The translations under genes were made by a program, and so were the position numbers. From assembly GCA_020634935.1 (NCBI GenBank), contig JACKAT010000004.1:1-64000 (forward strand): a DNA stretch of 64,000 bases, given 5' to 3'. Below the pieces are notes generated by a model. That model saw only the letters and a program-made list of their open reading frames with translations. It ran no database searches and was not told the origin of the DNA. Source of the DNA: Anaerolineales bacterium (GTDB lineage: Bacteria > Chloroflexota > Anaerolineae > 4572-78 > J111). Of this stretch, positions 9,301 through 16,327 are shown piece by piece; the stretch's first letter is position 1; each line of letters begins with the position of its first letter.

Positions 9301-12111
9301 AACAAAGCCGGCGTGGATCGCATGTTCACCGCCATCAACGCCGAAATTCGCCGGCGGCAAGCGCTCAACGCCGAAACCGGCACCAAAGACATCGTCGAGT
9401 ATCGCCGCAAGAATTTACACAAAACGCTCGAAGCCTACCCGCACCTGTTCATCATCATCGACGAATACGCCGAGATGATCGACGACAACCCGGAATACCG
9501 GGCCGAATTGGAAAGTATCACCCGCGTCGGCCGGGCGCAGGGCGTCAACCTGATTTTAGCGTCGCAGCGACCCAAAGGCGTCTCCGACCAGATGCGAGCC
9601 AACATCAAGCTGCGCCTCTGTCTGCGAGTAGAGCAGGCCGACACCAGCCGCGAGCTGCTGCGCCGCCCCGATGCGGCCATGCTGCCCAACGGCATGCCCG
9701 GTCGCGGCTACATCCAGGCCGGCAATGAAAATCTGGAACTGGTTCAGGTTTCCTGGACCGGCGAAGACCAACCCGACGACCGCGAACCGAACGTCTTGTG
9801 GCCGGACCACGTCCGCGAGGTCATCGCCACGACCGACGAGGATACGCCCAAGCTGTTCGACACGGTGGTTCAAATCGCCTCCGAATTGGTGCAGCATCAA
9901 ATGGCGCCGAAACCGTGGCCCGGCTTCCTGCCCTACTTCTTCAGCTTGCAGACGGCCCTGTACGACGCCCAGAAAAACGTCGGCTTCACCCTGATGGATG
10001 AAGTTTCGGACTGGCTCAACGGCGACACCGCCGACGTGTGGTCGGGCGTCGATTGGCGCAAGAGCGCGATGCGGCCGGTGGCCGGCCTGGTCGATAATCC
10101 GGCCGAGGCCCGGCAGATGCCGCTGCGCTTCGAGCTAAACCGCACCCATCTGGCCGTCTTTGGCGACTCCGGCTGGGGTAAGACCTCGCTGCTGCGGACG
10201 TTGATGGTCAGCCTGGCCGCCACCCATTCGCCGGATGAACTGCACGCCTACATTTTGGATTTGGGCGGGCGCAACTACCGGGCCATCGAAACGCTGCCTC
10301 ACGTCGGTACGGCCGTTTACGCCGATGAGGAAGCCTTTGAAGAGCGGATGCAGCGCTTGCTGGACAAACTGGACAAGATGATTGAGGAGCGCCAGCAGCT
10401 CTTCAGCGACGCCGACGCTAACAGCTTGTACGACTATAACGAACGCTATCCCGACCGGGCGCTGCCGGCCGTGCTGGTCGTCATCGACAACTTTGCCGAA
10501 CTGCGCGAGAACTACGAGATGGTGGTGGAAACCGTGCTGCTGCCGCTGGTGCGCCGCTCGCTGAGTGTGGGCATCACCTTCGCCGTGAGCGGCAATATGC
10601 CGACCAACATGCCCAGCAAGTTGTTCAACCTGTTCGGCGAGCGCATCACCTTCAAGCAGACCGAAGCCGACCGCTACATCGATATTGTCGGCCGGGGCGC
10701 GATTGAAATTGATGATATTCCGGGGCGCGGCTACATCCGCATCGGCAAGCAGCCGCTGCTGTTCCACGCCGCACTGCCGGTCGGCATGTTCGACGCCGAA
10801 GGCCGCGACAGCCTGGCCGAAGGCGACGAAATCCGCCGCCTGGGCAACCAAATGCGCGACTACATCGAGGCTGGCCACATCACCCTGCGCAGCCAGCCCG
10901 ATCCGATTGCGATTTTGCCGGAGATTGTGGCCCTCAAAGAAGTATTGGCCCAAGCCGGTCCGGCCCAATCGCAGCGGGTGCAGGCCCTGCTGGGATTGAA
11001 CAGCGGCTTACAGCCAGCTTCGTTCGATTTGACCCGCTTCGGGCCGCACTTCGCTCTGGTTGGCCCGCCGCTGTCGGGCAAGACGACCGCGCTGTACAAC
11101 TGGGTCTTCTCCATCGCCGAGCGTTACACGCCGGAGCAGGTCGGCCTGGTGCTGATCGATACGCAGCGCAAGTTCGTCGAATACGGCGGCAGCCGCAAGC
11201 TGGCCGAACTACCGCACGTGCTGATGACCATTTCCGAAGTCGATCAGGTGCCTGGATTAATCGAAGCCTTGAAAGTGGAAGGCGAAGCGCTGGCTACGCA
11301 AGCGGCCCAACGAGAAGTATTTGTGGTCATCGACAACTATGATGACTTCAACGAGGAGATCGAAGCCGACCGCAACCTGCCGCGCGAGCTGGCCACGCTG
11401 GCCCGCCGCTACGGTCGCGACGGCATCCACTTCCTCATTGCCGGCACGCTCGACAGCGGCGTGAGCGAACTGCGCCGCCGGGTGCAAGCGGGCAACTTCG
11501 GCGTCGGCCTGCGCACGGCCCAGTCCATTGAGATATTGCGGGTCACCCGCACGCCGGCGGAGTTACGCAACAAAGAGTTCCCCATCGGGCGCGGCTACAT
11601 CGTCAAATCCGGCCAGGCCACCATGATCCAGGTCGCCAGCCCGTACGAAGGCATGGGCATCGATATGACCGGCGACTTCGACGACCAAGCCGAAAAGGTG
11701 GCCCAGGCGCTGGACTTATGGGTGGCTCAACTGGCCGACAAGTATCCTGACCAACGCGCCAGTTGGTCGGACCCGGCCCTGGTCGCCACCGCGACCAACG
11801 GCGCAAATCCGCAGCAAAGCGAAAAAGCGGCGCGAATGATGGCTATTTTACAGCGAGGCATGTTGAAAGAGATTGAACACCTGAAAGAAAACAACGGCGC
11901 TAACGGCTCCGGCGAACTGGTCACCGCCAAACTGATCCAGCTCGATACCACCCAATGGCACAGCGAGGCGGTACTGACGGAGCTGCTGCGTGACATGTGG
12001 AAGAAAGAACAAATCGCGGCCGGCACCCCGGAAGATTTTGTCGAAGCCCTGGCCGTTGATATGGATGATGAATCGATTATTTTGAGTATTGAAAGTTCAT
12101 ACGAAGCGTAG
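3361..12111 (+). CDS. Giant EccC/EssC-type ATPase with seven FtsK/SpoIIIE domains
   Basis: The motor protein of the type VII system, 2916 residues; characterised EccC/EssC proteins are about half that size with three ATPase domains. Two membrane helices (~38-57 and ~64-85) precede an EccC-like region with LWERRTSDDDFGVIRLGMG and a degenerate ATPase-like domain (~240-480). Seven P-loops follow: 551, 921, 1253, 1592, 1925, 2268 and 2568. Domains 1, 3 and 5 have GxTGSGKS and Walker B IIDE (D660/E661, D1362/E1363, D2034/E2035), so they look active. Domains 2, 4 and 6 have GxSGWGKT and domain 7 has GPPLSGKT; all four end Walker B in IDN (N1030, N1701, N2377, N2659), so the catalytic glutamate is missing. 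The active/inactive pair is therefore present three times in tandem (spacing ~672-702 residues) before a single EccC-D3-like terminal domain. There are no FHA domains; one is encoded by the next gene. The start follows AGGAGG. Confidence 0.95.
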   Translation: MNNPIYIDRPPRIQPELPFDQIEIPGPPDKGEQGNGRLIQVALPLLTIIGYVFVSSMGGAGRSPMLLIPMALSVVASTGFSIYSYRKEKQRQIEIARGYTKRLVEMYKEMNNHQDQQRRFYGYNYPDRASLYRIVHNARAEVEKPDRTLRSESRLWERRTSDDDFGVIRLGMGTIPSTVPYVLREGSNFDDPQAREAMKLEADSKFVSDIPVIVSLRPPQEDSDEGTQKDEVGINPPAAHALGIAGERRAVYEAVRAMLGHFVTFHAPSDTRLYFIASKKDEWAWTDDLPHSQDDEQTKSRCFLSEIKDDDQEKVFGEDEEGALDKYLEGIRKVLAQRKIRLEDRDDNQGKADPTLPFLVVVVDLLDAIYDPKSPLNGLESDAAMSILLEQGAALGAAVIFLVPERSKVPSGCQSVIEIERTTPATNSRIAQNEKLHFRYAEIGVNSYRYVGEADAIAKPDEMVGLAQMLAQMELRQSAGANVASAVPFMSLMGYTSMQHLEDEALQNWHDSTEPQFSNWLRVKLGLMSGNKPRTLVFSAKRDGVHGMVAGSTGSGKSELLISMIVGMAVTYDPSVLNFVLVDYKGGGAFKEFSELPHVVDIITNLAGDGVTRMFTAIKSEMQRRQALNAETGTKNIVDYRQKGLHKTYQPYPYLFIIIDEFAEMIADRAEYKTELESITRVGRAQGVSLILAAQRPSGVTDQMRSNIKFRISLRVETPGESREMLRRTDAAFLPNGVPGRGYLQVGNDEIELIQVAYTGEKYIDPNQSPRGRVIWPDRAGSDAAQDQEPPELYKAIITNLNRMARQHHVAEQNAPWPGFLPAHLAMSELLISDDPNVEAITYKRYLSDIDKITLGQKAEDALTLNPALSKWLTAESGWQDELDWENHAVRPVVGLIDNPYAAKQHPLIVPLPRGHVVIFGASGWGKTTFIRSLAVSLATTHSPDQLHLYILDLGGRNLSVLEKFPHVGAVILPDEEGYEERVEQMLREIEGIIEQRKTILSTSGAPDVYQYNEKHRRDPLPAVVVAIDNFVEFKETFGNENDSNVETILTKFIGLARQSKPYGIHFVISTNQLSDLSSQLYSIFTERLTLRLADHTDYRAIVGGQVSEIGEIPGRGYIKQGRQPLSFQIAIPIDMQREGAEGTTEIQELEQLASHMTDYIARSGRTYRGPVRIDALPKAMLFKQILARRHNLELDETFVDRLREVTRKQWADSKNADLADWLKFTMGVISGNRLREMSLEAKKDGVHGLIAGGTGSGKSELLMTLIVGLALNYDPSILNFVLVDYKGGGAFKPLEPLPHVVDTITNLNKAAVKRMFTAINAEMQRRQALNANTGTKDIVEYRAKGLHLTHSPYPHLFIIIDEYAEMISDNPEFKAELESITRVGRAQGVNLLLASQRPVGVTDQMRANIKFRICLRVEEVDTSREMLRRSDAAFLPSGMPGRGYLQVGNEGVELTQIAYTGETYPYAEVKEGGKKPKFYDIVVDLANELLAGEAPRTPWPPFLPSKLTFADPLMTDYLDDDYKPLITLGQTDRLSLNPFLEDWLHGRGRWSGVDWNKTAMRGIAGLLDDPFGARQMPLVTDLTKGHAVIFGASGWGKTTYIRSLILSMAGTHSPDEFHAHILDLGGRNLEVLRALPQVGTVIMPDERGYEERVQQLWRELNDVIDARKRRFSEAGVSTLYEYNTTDNGDIMPAILVAIDNFTEYIETFGSASAADDDDNLLNTFVALARQGKAYGLHFIISATRLNVLNSKLYSLFTERMTMRLSDATEYSAIVGAQVGDIEEIPGRGYAKAGQRPLGFQIALPPGAVDSQGQVRGEARQIRAIGEKMNAFIDQAGHRYQVPLRIDALPKASSYRQVQTEILGLDPNGSFVDELKEATREVWERNASAEHADWLQVVLGITSGNRKRALQLEAKKDGVHGMIAGGTGSGKSELLMTLIVGLVLNYDPTILNFVLVDYKGGGAFKPFERLPHVVDIVTNLNKAGVDRMFTAINAEIRRRQALNAETGTKDIVEYRRKNLHKTLEAYPHLFIIIDEYAEMIDDNPEYRAELESITRVGRAQGVNLILASQRPKGVSDQMRANIKLRLCLRVEQADTSRELLRRPDAAMLPNGMPGRGYIQAGNENLELVQVSWTGEDQPDDREPNVLWPDHVREVIATTDEDTPKLFDTVVQIASELVQHQMAPKPWPGFLPYFFSLQTALYDAQKNVGFTLMDEVSDWLNGDTADVWSGVDWRKSAMRPVAGLVDNPAEARQMPLRFELNRTHLAVFGDSGWGKTSLLRTLMVSLAATHSPDELHAYILDLGGRNYRAIETLPHVGTAVYADEEAFEERMQRLLDKLDKMIEERQQLFSDADANSLYDYNERYPDRALPAVLVVIDNFAELRENYEMVVETVLLPLVRRSLSVGITFAVSGNMPTNMPSKLFNLFGERITFKQTEADRYIDIVGRGAIEIDDIPGRGYIRIGKQPLLFHAALPVGMFDAEGRDSLAEGDEIRRLGNQMRDYIEAGHITLRSQPDPIAILPEIVALKEVLAQAGPAQSQRVQALLGLNSGLQPASFDLTRFGPHFALVGPPLSGKTTALYNWVFSIAERYTPEQVGLVLIDTQRKFVEYGGSRKLAELPHVLMTISEVDQVPGLIEALKVEGEALATQAAQREVFVVIDNYDDFNEEIEADRNLPRELATLARRYGRDGIHFLIAGTLDSGVSELRRRVQAGNFGVGLRTAQSIEILRVTRTPAELRNKEFPIGRGYIVKSGQATMIQVASPYEGMGIDMTGDFDDQAEKVAQALDLWVAQLADKYPDQRASWSDPALVATATNGANPQQSEKAARMMAILQRGMLKEIEHLKENNGANGSGELVTAKLIQLDTTQWHSEAVLTELLRDMWKKEQIAAGTPEDFVEALAVDMDDESIILSIESSYEA

Positions 12112-12152
12112 GGCAACCTTAAGTTTGTCCTACTCGGCAACGAAAACATAGC

Positions 12153-12271
12153 GGAGCGACAAAGCTCGCTTTGTGGAGCGACAAAGCTTGCTTTGTGGAG
12201 CGACAAAGCTTGCTTTGTGGAGCGACAAAGCTTGCTTTGTCAAACCGATCAAAGCAGAGCTTTGCTGCTCC
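12153..12271. repeat. Family A repeat with tandemly expanded left half
   Basis: Four 22-bp units of GGAGCGACAAAGCTTGCTTT plus GT (starts 12153, 12175, 12197, 12219; only the first differs, with CTCG for CTTG) are followed by one right half ending GCTGCTCC. Each unit is a small hairpin. Other copies have one left half, so this copy has expanded in place. It ends about 15 bases before the ribosome binding site of the YukD-FHA gene. Confidence 0.95.
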
Positions 12272-12300
12272 AGACTTTTATCACCAAAGGAGATACGACT

Positions 12301-12969
12301 ATGAGCAACCAAAACCGATTAGAAGTACGCGTCGATATTTTTGAAAAAACCAACCAACGCGCCCTGGCCCTGGCCGAGGTAACCCCGCCGGAATTTGTGG
12401 CGTCGATCCTGCAAGAGTTCCGCGAGCTGGAATACCTGAGCGACTCGCCGGCCGATTACCGGCTGCTCAAAGCCGGCGACCGGACGCCGCTCGACAATGA
12501 GAGCGACCTGGGCGGTCAACTGAAGGGCAAAGAAAACCTGGTGCTGGTCGAAAACGAATTACCGTTACCGGCCGAAACGCGCCGCCCGACCGATCACATC
12601 TATCTGAGCGAACCGCTGACCGACAAGGTTTACAAGCTGCACTGGCTGCCGGCCATCGTCGGCCGCTCCAGCCCCAACCAACCCTACAATGATTGGGTGG
12701 CGGTTAATCTGGAAACGCACAAAGCCGGGCTGCGGGCCTCGCGGCGGCATCTGATGATTACCGAAGAAGCCGGGCAATACTTTGTGGCGGCGATGTCGAA
12801 CAACCCGGCCATGATTATTCGCGACAAAAAAGAAAACGCGATTTCGATTACGGCGCATAAGCAACCGTTACAGAACGGCGATGTGATCGCCCTGACGCGC
12901 AGTAACATCATGCTCAAATTTATTGTACGGCCACAAGCGGCCCATCGCTCCGGGAAAGAAGAGGTCTAA
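12301..12969 (+). CDS. YukD-like ubiquitin fold fused to an FHA domain
   Basis: A 222-residue cytosolic protein. Residues ~5-83 resemble the ubiquitin-like YukD/EsaB family (LEVRVDIF, YRLLKAGDRTPLDNESDL, LVLVENE). Residues ~95-212 have the signature positions of an FHA phosphothreonine-binding domain: G121-R122, S148-R-R-H151, the NNP region at ~168 and L190-Q-N-G-D194. Firmicute systems have a separate YukD/EsaB and carry FHA domains on EssC. Here the two are joined and the ATPase has none, so this protein may tether to the ATPase or read phosphothreonine marks; that is inference. An in-frame upstream start at 12193 lies inside the repeat and is not used, because AAAGGAG at 12286-12292 points to the ATG at 12301. 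It ends 2 bases before the next gene, implying coupled translation. Confidence 0.85.
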   Translation: MSNQNRLEVRVDIFEKTNQRALALAEVTPPEFVASILQEFRELEYLSDSPADYRLLKAGDRTPLDNESDLGGQLKGKENLVLVENELPLPAETRRPTDHIYLSEPLTDKVYKLHWLPAIVGRSSPNQPYNDWVAVNLETHKAGLRASRRHLMITEEAGQYFVAAMSNNPAMIIRDKKENAISITAHKQPLQNGDVIALTRSNIMLKFIVRPQAAHRSGKEEV

Positions 12970-12971
12970 TT

Positions 12972-14300
12972 ATGGCCGAAGTTATTCAAGCCGATTACGA
13001 ACAGTTAGAAGCGATTAAGGCCAAGTTCGGTCAAGAAGCCGAAGCCGGCCAGAGTATCCAGCAAAATTTAACCAAGGCTTTTAAGCCGCTGGAAGACGGC
13101 GGCTGGCTGGGCCGAGGGGCCGACGCCTTTTTCAATGAAATGAACGGCGAACTGTTACCGGCCGTGCGCCGCTTCATCGAAGCGCTGCACAAAGCCCAGG
13201 AGGTCACCGGTGAAATTGCCGCCATGTTCCACACCGAGGAACAGGAAGCGGCCTCGGTGGTGAAGAACGGCGGCAGCGGCGGGAAGGGCGACGGCGCGGC
13301 CGGCGACGGCGCGGCCGGCGGCGCGAGCGGTGAGGCCGATGGCGCGGGCGGCGGAGCCGCCGGGGGTGAAGCCGGAGCCGGGGCAGCCGGCGGCGGCGCG
13401 GGCGGCGGGACAGCCGGAACCGGCGGCGGCGCGCCCGACCTGGGCGGGGCCGGGGTTGATGGCGGCCTCGATCCAGGCGCGGGGGGTTCGTTTGGCGGCG
13501 GTGGATTTGATCCCAGCGCCGGCAACTCCAGCACGCTCGATGATATCCTGGGCAACAACGGCTTCGATCCGGCTGATGGCGGCCCCAGTTTCGATGATTC
13601 GTTCGGCGGCAACGGCATTGACGAGGATTTGTTTGTACCCGAAGATTTCCTGGACGGCGTGCGAGACGCGTTTGGCCTGGATGACGACCCCAACGACGGT
13701 TCACCGTTGGGCGAACCGGATTTTGGCGACGATGACTTCGGCCAAGACAGCGGTAACGCTGCCGGCGAGGCGGAAAGCGACAGCGGTTCCGGCGGCGGCT
13801 CCGGCGGCGGCTCCGGCGGCGGCGAATCGGGCGGCGGCTCCGGTGGGGGCGGCCAGCCTGAGGAACCCACCGAACCACAGGAAGACCCGTTGGCGAAGGA
13901 GTCGGGATTTGCCCCGCAAGAGTCATTTGGCGGCGGCCTCGGCGGCGGCGGTTCAGCCGGCACAGCCGAGATTGCCAGCCCCTATTCAAGCAGCGGCTTC
14001 GCCTCCAGTTTTGGATCGGCCGGCGGCTTCGATATCGGCGGCGGTGAAGCGCCTCAACCGGAAGGACTGCGCTACCAATCGATGGGCGCGGGTCTGTTTG
14101 AGGGGGGTTCGTCTTCCAGCGGCTTAGCCGGCGGCCCGGCCATTCAGGCGACCAGCGGCGGCGGTGGATCGGCTCCGGCGGCCGAAAACGGCGGTAGAGC
14201 GAGCGCGTTCGGCATTCCCTTTGGCATTGCGGCCGTGAGTCCGTTCCTGGCGCTGTTGGGTAAGGCGCTGAAAAAGAAATCTGATAAAGATGATGATTAA
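12972..14300 (+). CDS. WXG100 protein with long Gly/Ala/Ser/Asp-rich tail
   Basis: Residues 1-~98 form a WXG100 domain (W45 in GGWLGRGADAF) closely related to the first protein of the locus. The remaining ~340 residues are low complexity: glycine/alanine-rich at ~100-170, an acidic Asp/Gly stretch at ~180-255, then GGGSGGG-type repeats. A hydrophobic segment (~413-433, GIPFGIAAVSPFLALLGKAL) and a KKKSDKDDD tail close the protein. The tail looks disordered and flexible, ending in a possible membrane or docking helix. No toxin domain is recognisable. The start lies 2 bases after the preceding stop. It may be a secreted surface or spacer protein of the system; function is not assigned. Confidence 0.85.
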   Translation: MAEVIQADYEQLEAIKAKFGQEAEAGQSIQQNLTKAFKPLEDGGWLGRGADAFFNEMNGELLPAVRRFIEALHKAQEVTGEIAAMFHTEEQEAASVVKNGGSGGKGDGAAGDGAAGGASGEADGAGGGAAGGEAGAGAAGGGAGGGTAGTGGGAPDLGGAGVDGGLDPGAGGSFGGGGFDPSAGNSSTLDDILGNNGFDPADGGPSFDDSFGGNGIDEDLFVPEDFLDGVRDAFGLDDDPNDGSPLGEPDFGDDDFGQDSGNAAGEAESDSGSGGGSGGGSGGGESGGGSGGGGQPEEPTEPQEDPLAKESGFAPQESFGGGLGGGGSAGTAEIASPYSSSGFASSFGSAGGFDIGGGEAPQPEGLRYQSMGAGLFEGGSSSSGLAGGPAIQATSGGGGSAPAAENGGRASAFGIPFGIAAVSPFLALLGKALKKKSDKDDD

Positions 14301-14307
14301 TCAGTCA

Positions 14308-14339
14308 GACCTTATAGGTTTTGAAACCCTATAAGGTCT
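14308..14339. repeat. Short hairpin repeat
   Basis: AGACCTTATAGG pairs imperfectly with CCCTATAAGGTCT. The plan is similar to the hairpin at 1947-1993, again between two genes of the secretion locus, and no strong T-tract follows. Confidence 0.7.
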
Positions 14340-14365
14340 TATCAAAACTATAAGAGGATTTACCA

Positions 14366-15169
14366 ATGAGCAACAACATTAATCAAGAACCCATCACCCT
14401 TCTTCTCTCCCGAGAAGAGGTCCTATTTATTCTCAATTTACTCCACGCCGATGTCATTCCCGGCTTTGATGAAGATCCGCTGGGCGAAATGACGCCGGAG
14501 CAGCGGCAGTTGGCCTTAACCTGGGCCGGCCGGGCGCTGCGAGCGCGGGGGCTGGCCAAATTGTATGATGACGGCAAGTGGGTGGTCCATAAAACCGTGC
14601 TGCGGGCGGTGGGCGTGTGCGCCTACTCGCAAAACGCCATCTTTTTCTATCACTGGCCGGCCCAGGCCGAAGCGCCGGTGCGTTACTACGGCCACATGCG
14701 GGGCGACGATATCGTGGTTCATTCGCGCCCGGAAGATGTGCTGCATCAATTTACGTTGTTTGCTTCCAAAGATCAGCTCATCGATCACGTCTTTGGCGCG
14801 GTGGAATACGAAGAGACGCCCAACGGGCATGGCTACGAAATCTCCATTTCCAATGAAGATTTCGCCCACGTCCGCGAGTTGGCCGGAGCCGGCAGCGTCG
14901 AGCCAGCGCTGGAACTGCTGGTCAAGAACGGCGCGTCCGGCGACATCGCCCGGCCGTTTGTTGAAACGCTGGTCAACGCGCCGCGCATTTCGATTATGCA
15001 AACGCTGAAACAAAACAGCGATCAACGCGTTGAAAAACGGGACTTCACCCTGATCCAGAACAGCCGCCACACCTGGCTGACCATTGCCCCGGACAACAAC
15101 GGCGCACCGCTGCACGTTAAATCAACTACTCAAAACGAATTACAAGGATTACTAAACCATTGGATATAG
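14366..15169 (+). CDS. Hypothetical protein, possible EspG-like chaperone
   Basis: A 267-residue soluble mixed alpha/beta protein with no signal peptide or membrane segment. The N-terminal part (ITLLLSREEVLFILNLL, then a helical RQLALTWAGRALRARGL) followed by strand-rich segments (WVVHKTVLRAVGVCAYSQNAIFFY; HTWLTIAP near the end) recalls the size and order of EspG chaperones of actinobacterial ESX systems. Those bind substrates and keep them soluble. I recognise this only by size, order and context, not by a diagnostic motif. It lies between two tailed WXG100 genes on the same strand, with an AGAGG ribosome binding site. It could equally be an unrelated accessory protein. Confidence 0.6.
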   Translation: MSNNINQEPITLLLSREEVLFILNLLHADVIPGFDEDPLGEMTPEQRQLALTWAGRALRARGLAKLYDDGKWVVHKTVLRAVGVCAYSQNAIFFYHWPAQAEAPVRYYGHMRGDDIVVHSRPEDVLHQFTLFASKDQLIDHVFGAVEYEETPNGHGYEISISNEDFAHVRELAGAGSVEPALELLVKNGASGDIARPFVETLVNAPRISIMQTLKQNSDQRVEKRDFTLIQNSRHTWLTIAPDNNGAPLHVKSTTQNELQGLLNHWI

Positions 15170-15173
15170 CACC

Positions 15174-15351
15174 GGAGCAACAAAGCTGGCTTTGTTAAGT
15201 CAAAGCCAGCTTTGACGCTCCACTGTTCTGAAACAAAAGGAGCAACAAAGCTGGCTTTGTTAGGTCAAAGCAAGCTTTGACGCTCCAGTGACCTGAAGCA
15301 AAAGGAGCAACAAAGCTGGCTTTGTTAAGTCAAAGTAAACTTTGACGCTCC
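15174..15351. repeat. Three tandem family A double-hairpin repeats
   Basis: Three copies (15174-15221, 15239-15286, 15304-15351) of the GGAGC...GCTCC double-hairpin element repeat with a 65-bp period. They are separated by similar spacers (AGTGACCTGAAGCAAAA type). They fill almost the whole gap before the WXG100 gene at 15387. Confidence 0.95.
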
Positions 15352-15386
15352 AGTGACCTGAAGGCGTACTAATTTAGGAGATTAAA

Positions 15387-16211
15387 ATGTCAAACACCAT
15401 TCAAGCTGAATACGAACAACTGGAAGGCATTGCCGGAACTTTTGGCAAAGAGGCCGATAGCAGCACGACAATGACGGCGCAGGTGCGCAAAAATTATGAA
15501 GCGTTAAAGAACGGCGGCTGGCTGGGGCGGGGCGCCGACGCCTTTTTTAATGAGATGGACGACGAAATTTTACCCGCTCTGGAGCGCTTCTTCGCGGCGT
15601 TGGAAAAAGGCCAGGGCGTTACCACAGAGATTGTCAGCCAGATTCACCAGGCCGAAGAGGAAGCGGCCGGCTTGTTTAAGGGCAACAGCGCCGCTGCCGG
15701 GGCGACAGGCGGCGGGATGGACGCGATTGCCGACATGATAAAATCCGCGATGGACGAAGCCGCCAAGAAACCACCCAAGACCGGGATGGAGGCGATTGCC
15801 GACGCGATAAAATCCGCAATGGAGGAAGCTGCCAAGAAACAAACTCAGCCCTCCGGCAAGGGGTTTATCGAGTCGGTGAAAAAACTTATCGAAGAAGGCG
15901 CCACGAACCCGACGCCGATCACGACAGAGGGGATTGCCAAGGCCATAAAATCCGCGCTTGAGAAGGTCACCACCGGCGCGACTGCCGTCGGTACCTTAGG
16001 GCTTGCCCCGGCGGTGAAAGCGCTTGACCAAGCCGCCCAGGGCGCGATTAGGGCCGAGACGGAAGCCAAGATTGGGGCGATGATCAAATCCGCAATTGAG
16101 GACCTCAATAAAAACACGCGTAGGTCCGAGACGGAGGCCAAAATTGGCGAGATGATCAAATCCGCGCTTGAGGAAATCAACAAAGGCGCAAATGGAGCCG
16201 GTACGAGTTGA
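15387..16211 (+). CDS. WXG100 protein with helical-repeat tail
   Basis: Residues 1-~102 are a WXG100 domain (W45) almost identical to that of the next gene. The tail (~110-274) holds five or more copies of an amphipathic motif of the type AIADxIKSAMEEAAKK, near residues 112, 135, 180, 222 and 245. The later copies read AKIGxMIKSAxEEINK. The copies are also similar at DNA level (AAAATCCGC recurs), pointing to recent internal duplication. Such repeats could form a coiled or filamentous extension on a secreted protein. No enzyme or toxin domain is seen. The start follows TAGGAG. The almost identical head and different tail compared with the next gene resemble the modular build of polymorphic secreted proteins; function is unknown. 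Confidence 0.85.
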   Translation: MSNTIQAEYEQLEGIAGTFGKEADSSTTMTAQVRKNYEALKNGGWLGRGADAFFNEMDDEILPALERFFAALEKGQGVTTEIVSQIHQAEEEAAGLFKGNSAAAGATGGGMDAIADMIKSAMDEAAKKPPKTGMEAIADAIKSAMEEAAKKQTQPSGKGFIESVKKLIEEGATNPTPITTEGIAKAIKSALEKVTTGATAVGTLGLAPAVKALDQAAQGAIRAETEAKIGAMIKSAIEDLNKNTRRSETEAKIGEMIKSALEEINKGANGAGTS

Positions 16212-16327
16212 ATTAACGCGGCCAAGCCGTAATGAGGCCGCCGCTGGCGGCCTCGGCCAGGCGCGATGACGTTCGGCGGTCAACGGGCGGCGATCGGCCG
16301 TTATGAGCATTAAAATGGAGTATCACG

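Noticed and set aside
3523..11114. Long minus-strand frames across the large ATPase gene
   Set aside because: They are high-GC antisense shadows of conserved codons; none has a recognisable motif.
13031..13989. Proline-rich and arginine-rich minus-strand frames
   Set aside because: They are shadows of the Gly/Ala-rich tail of the WXG100 protein at 12972, caused by skewed GC-rich codons.
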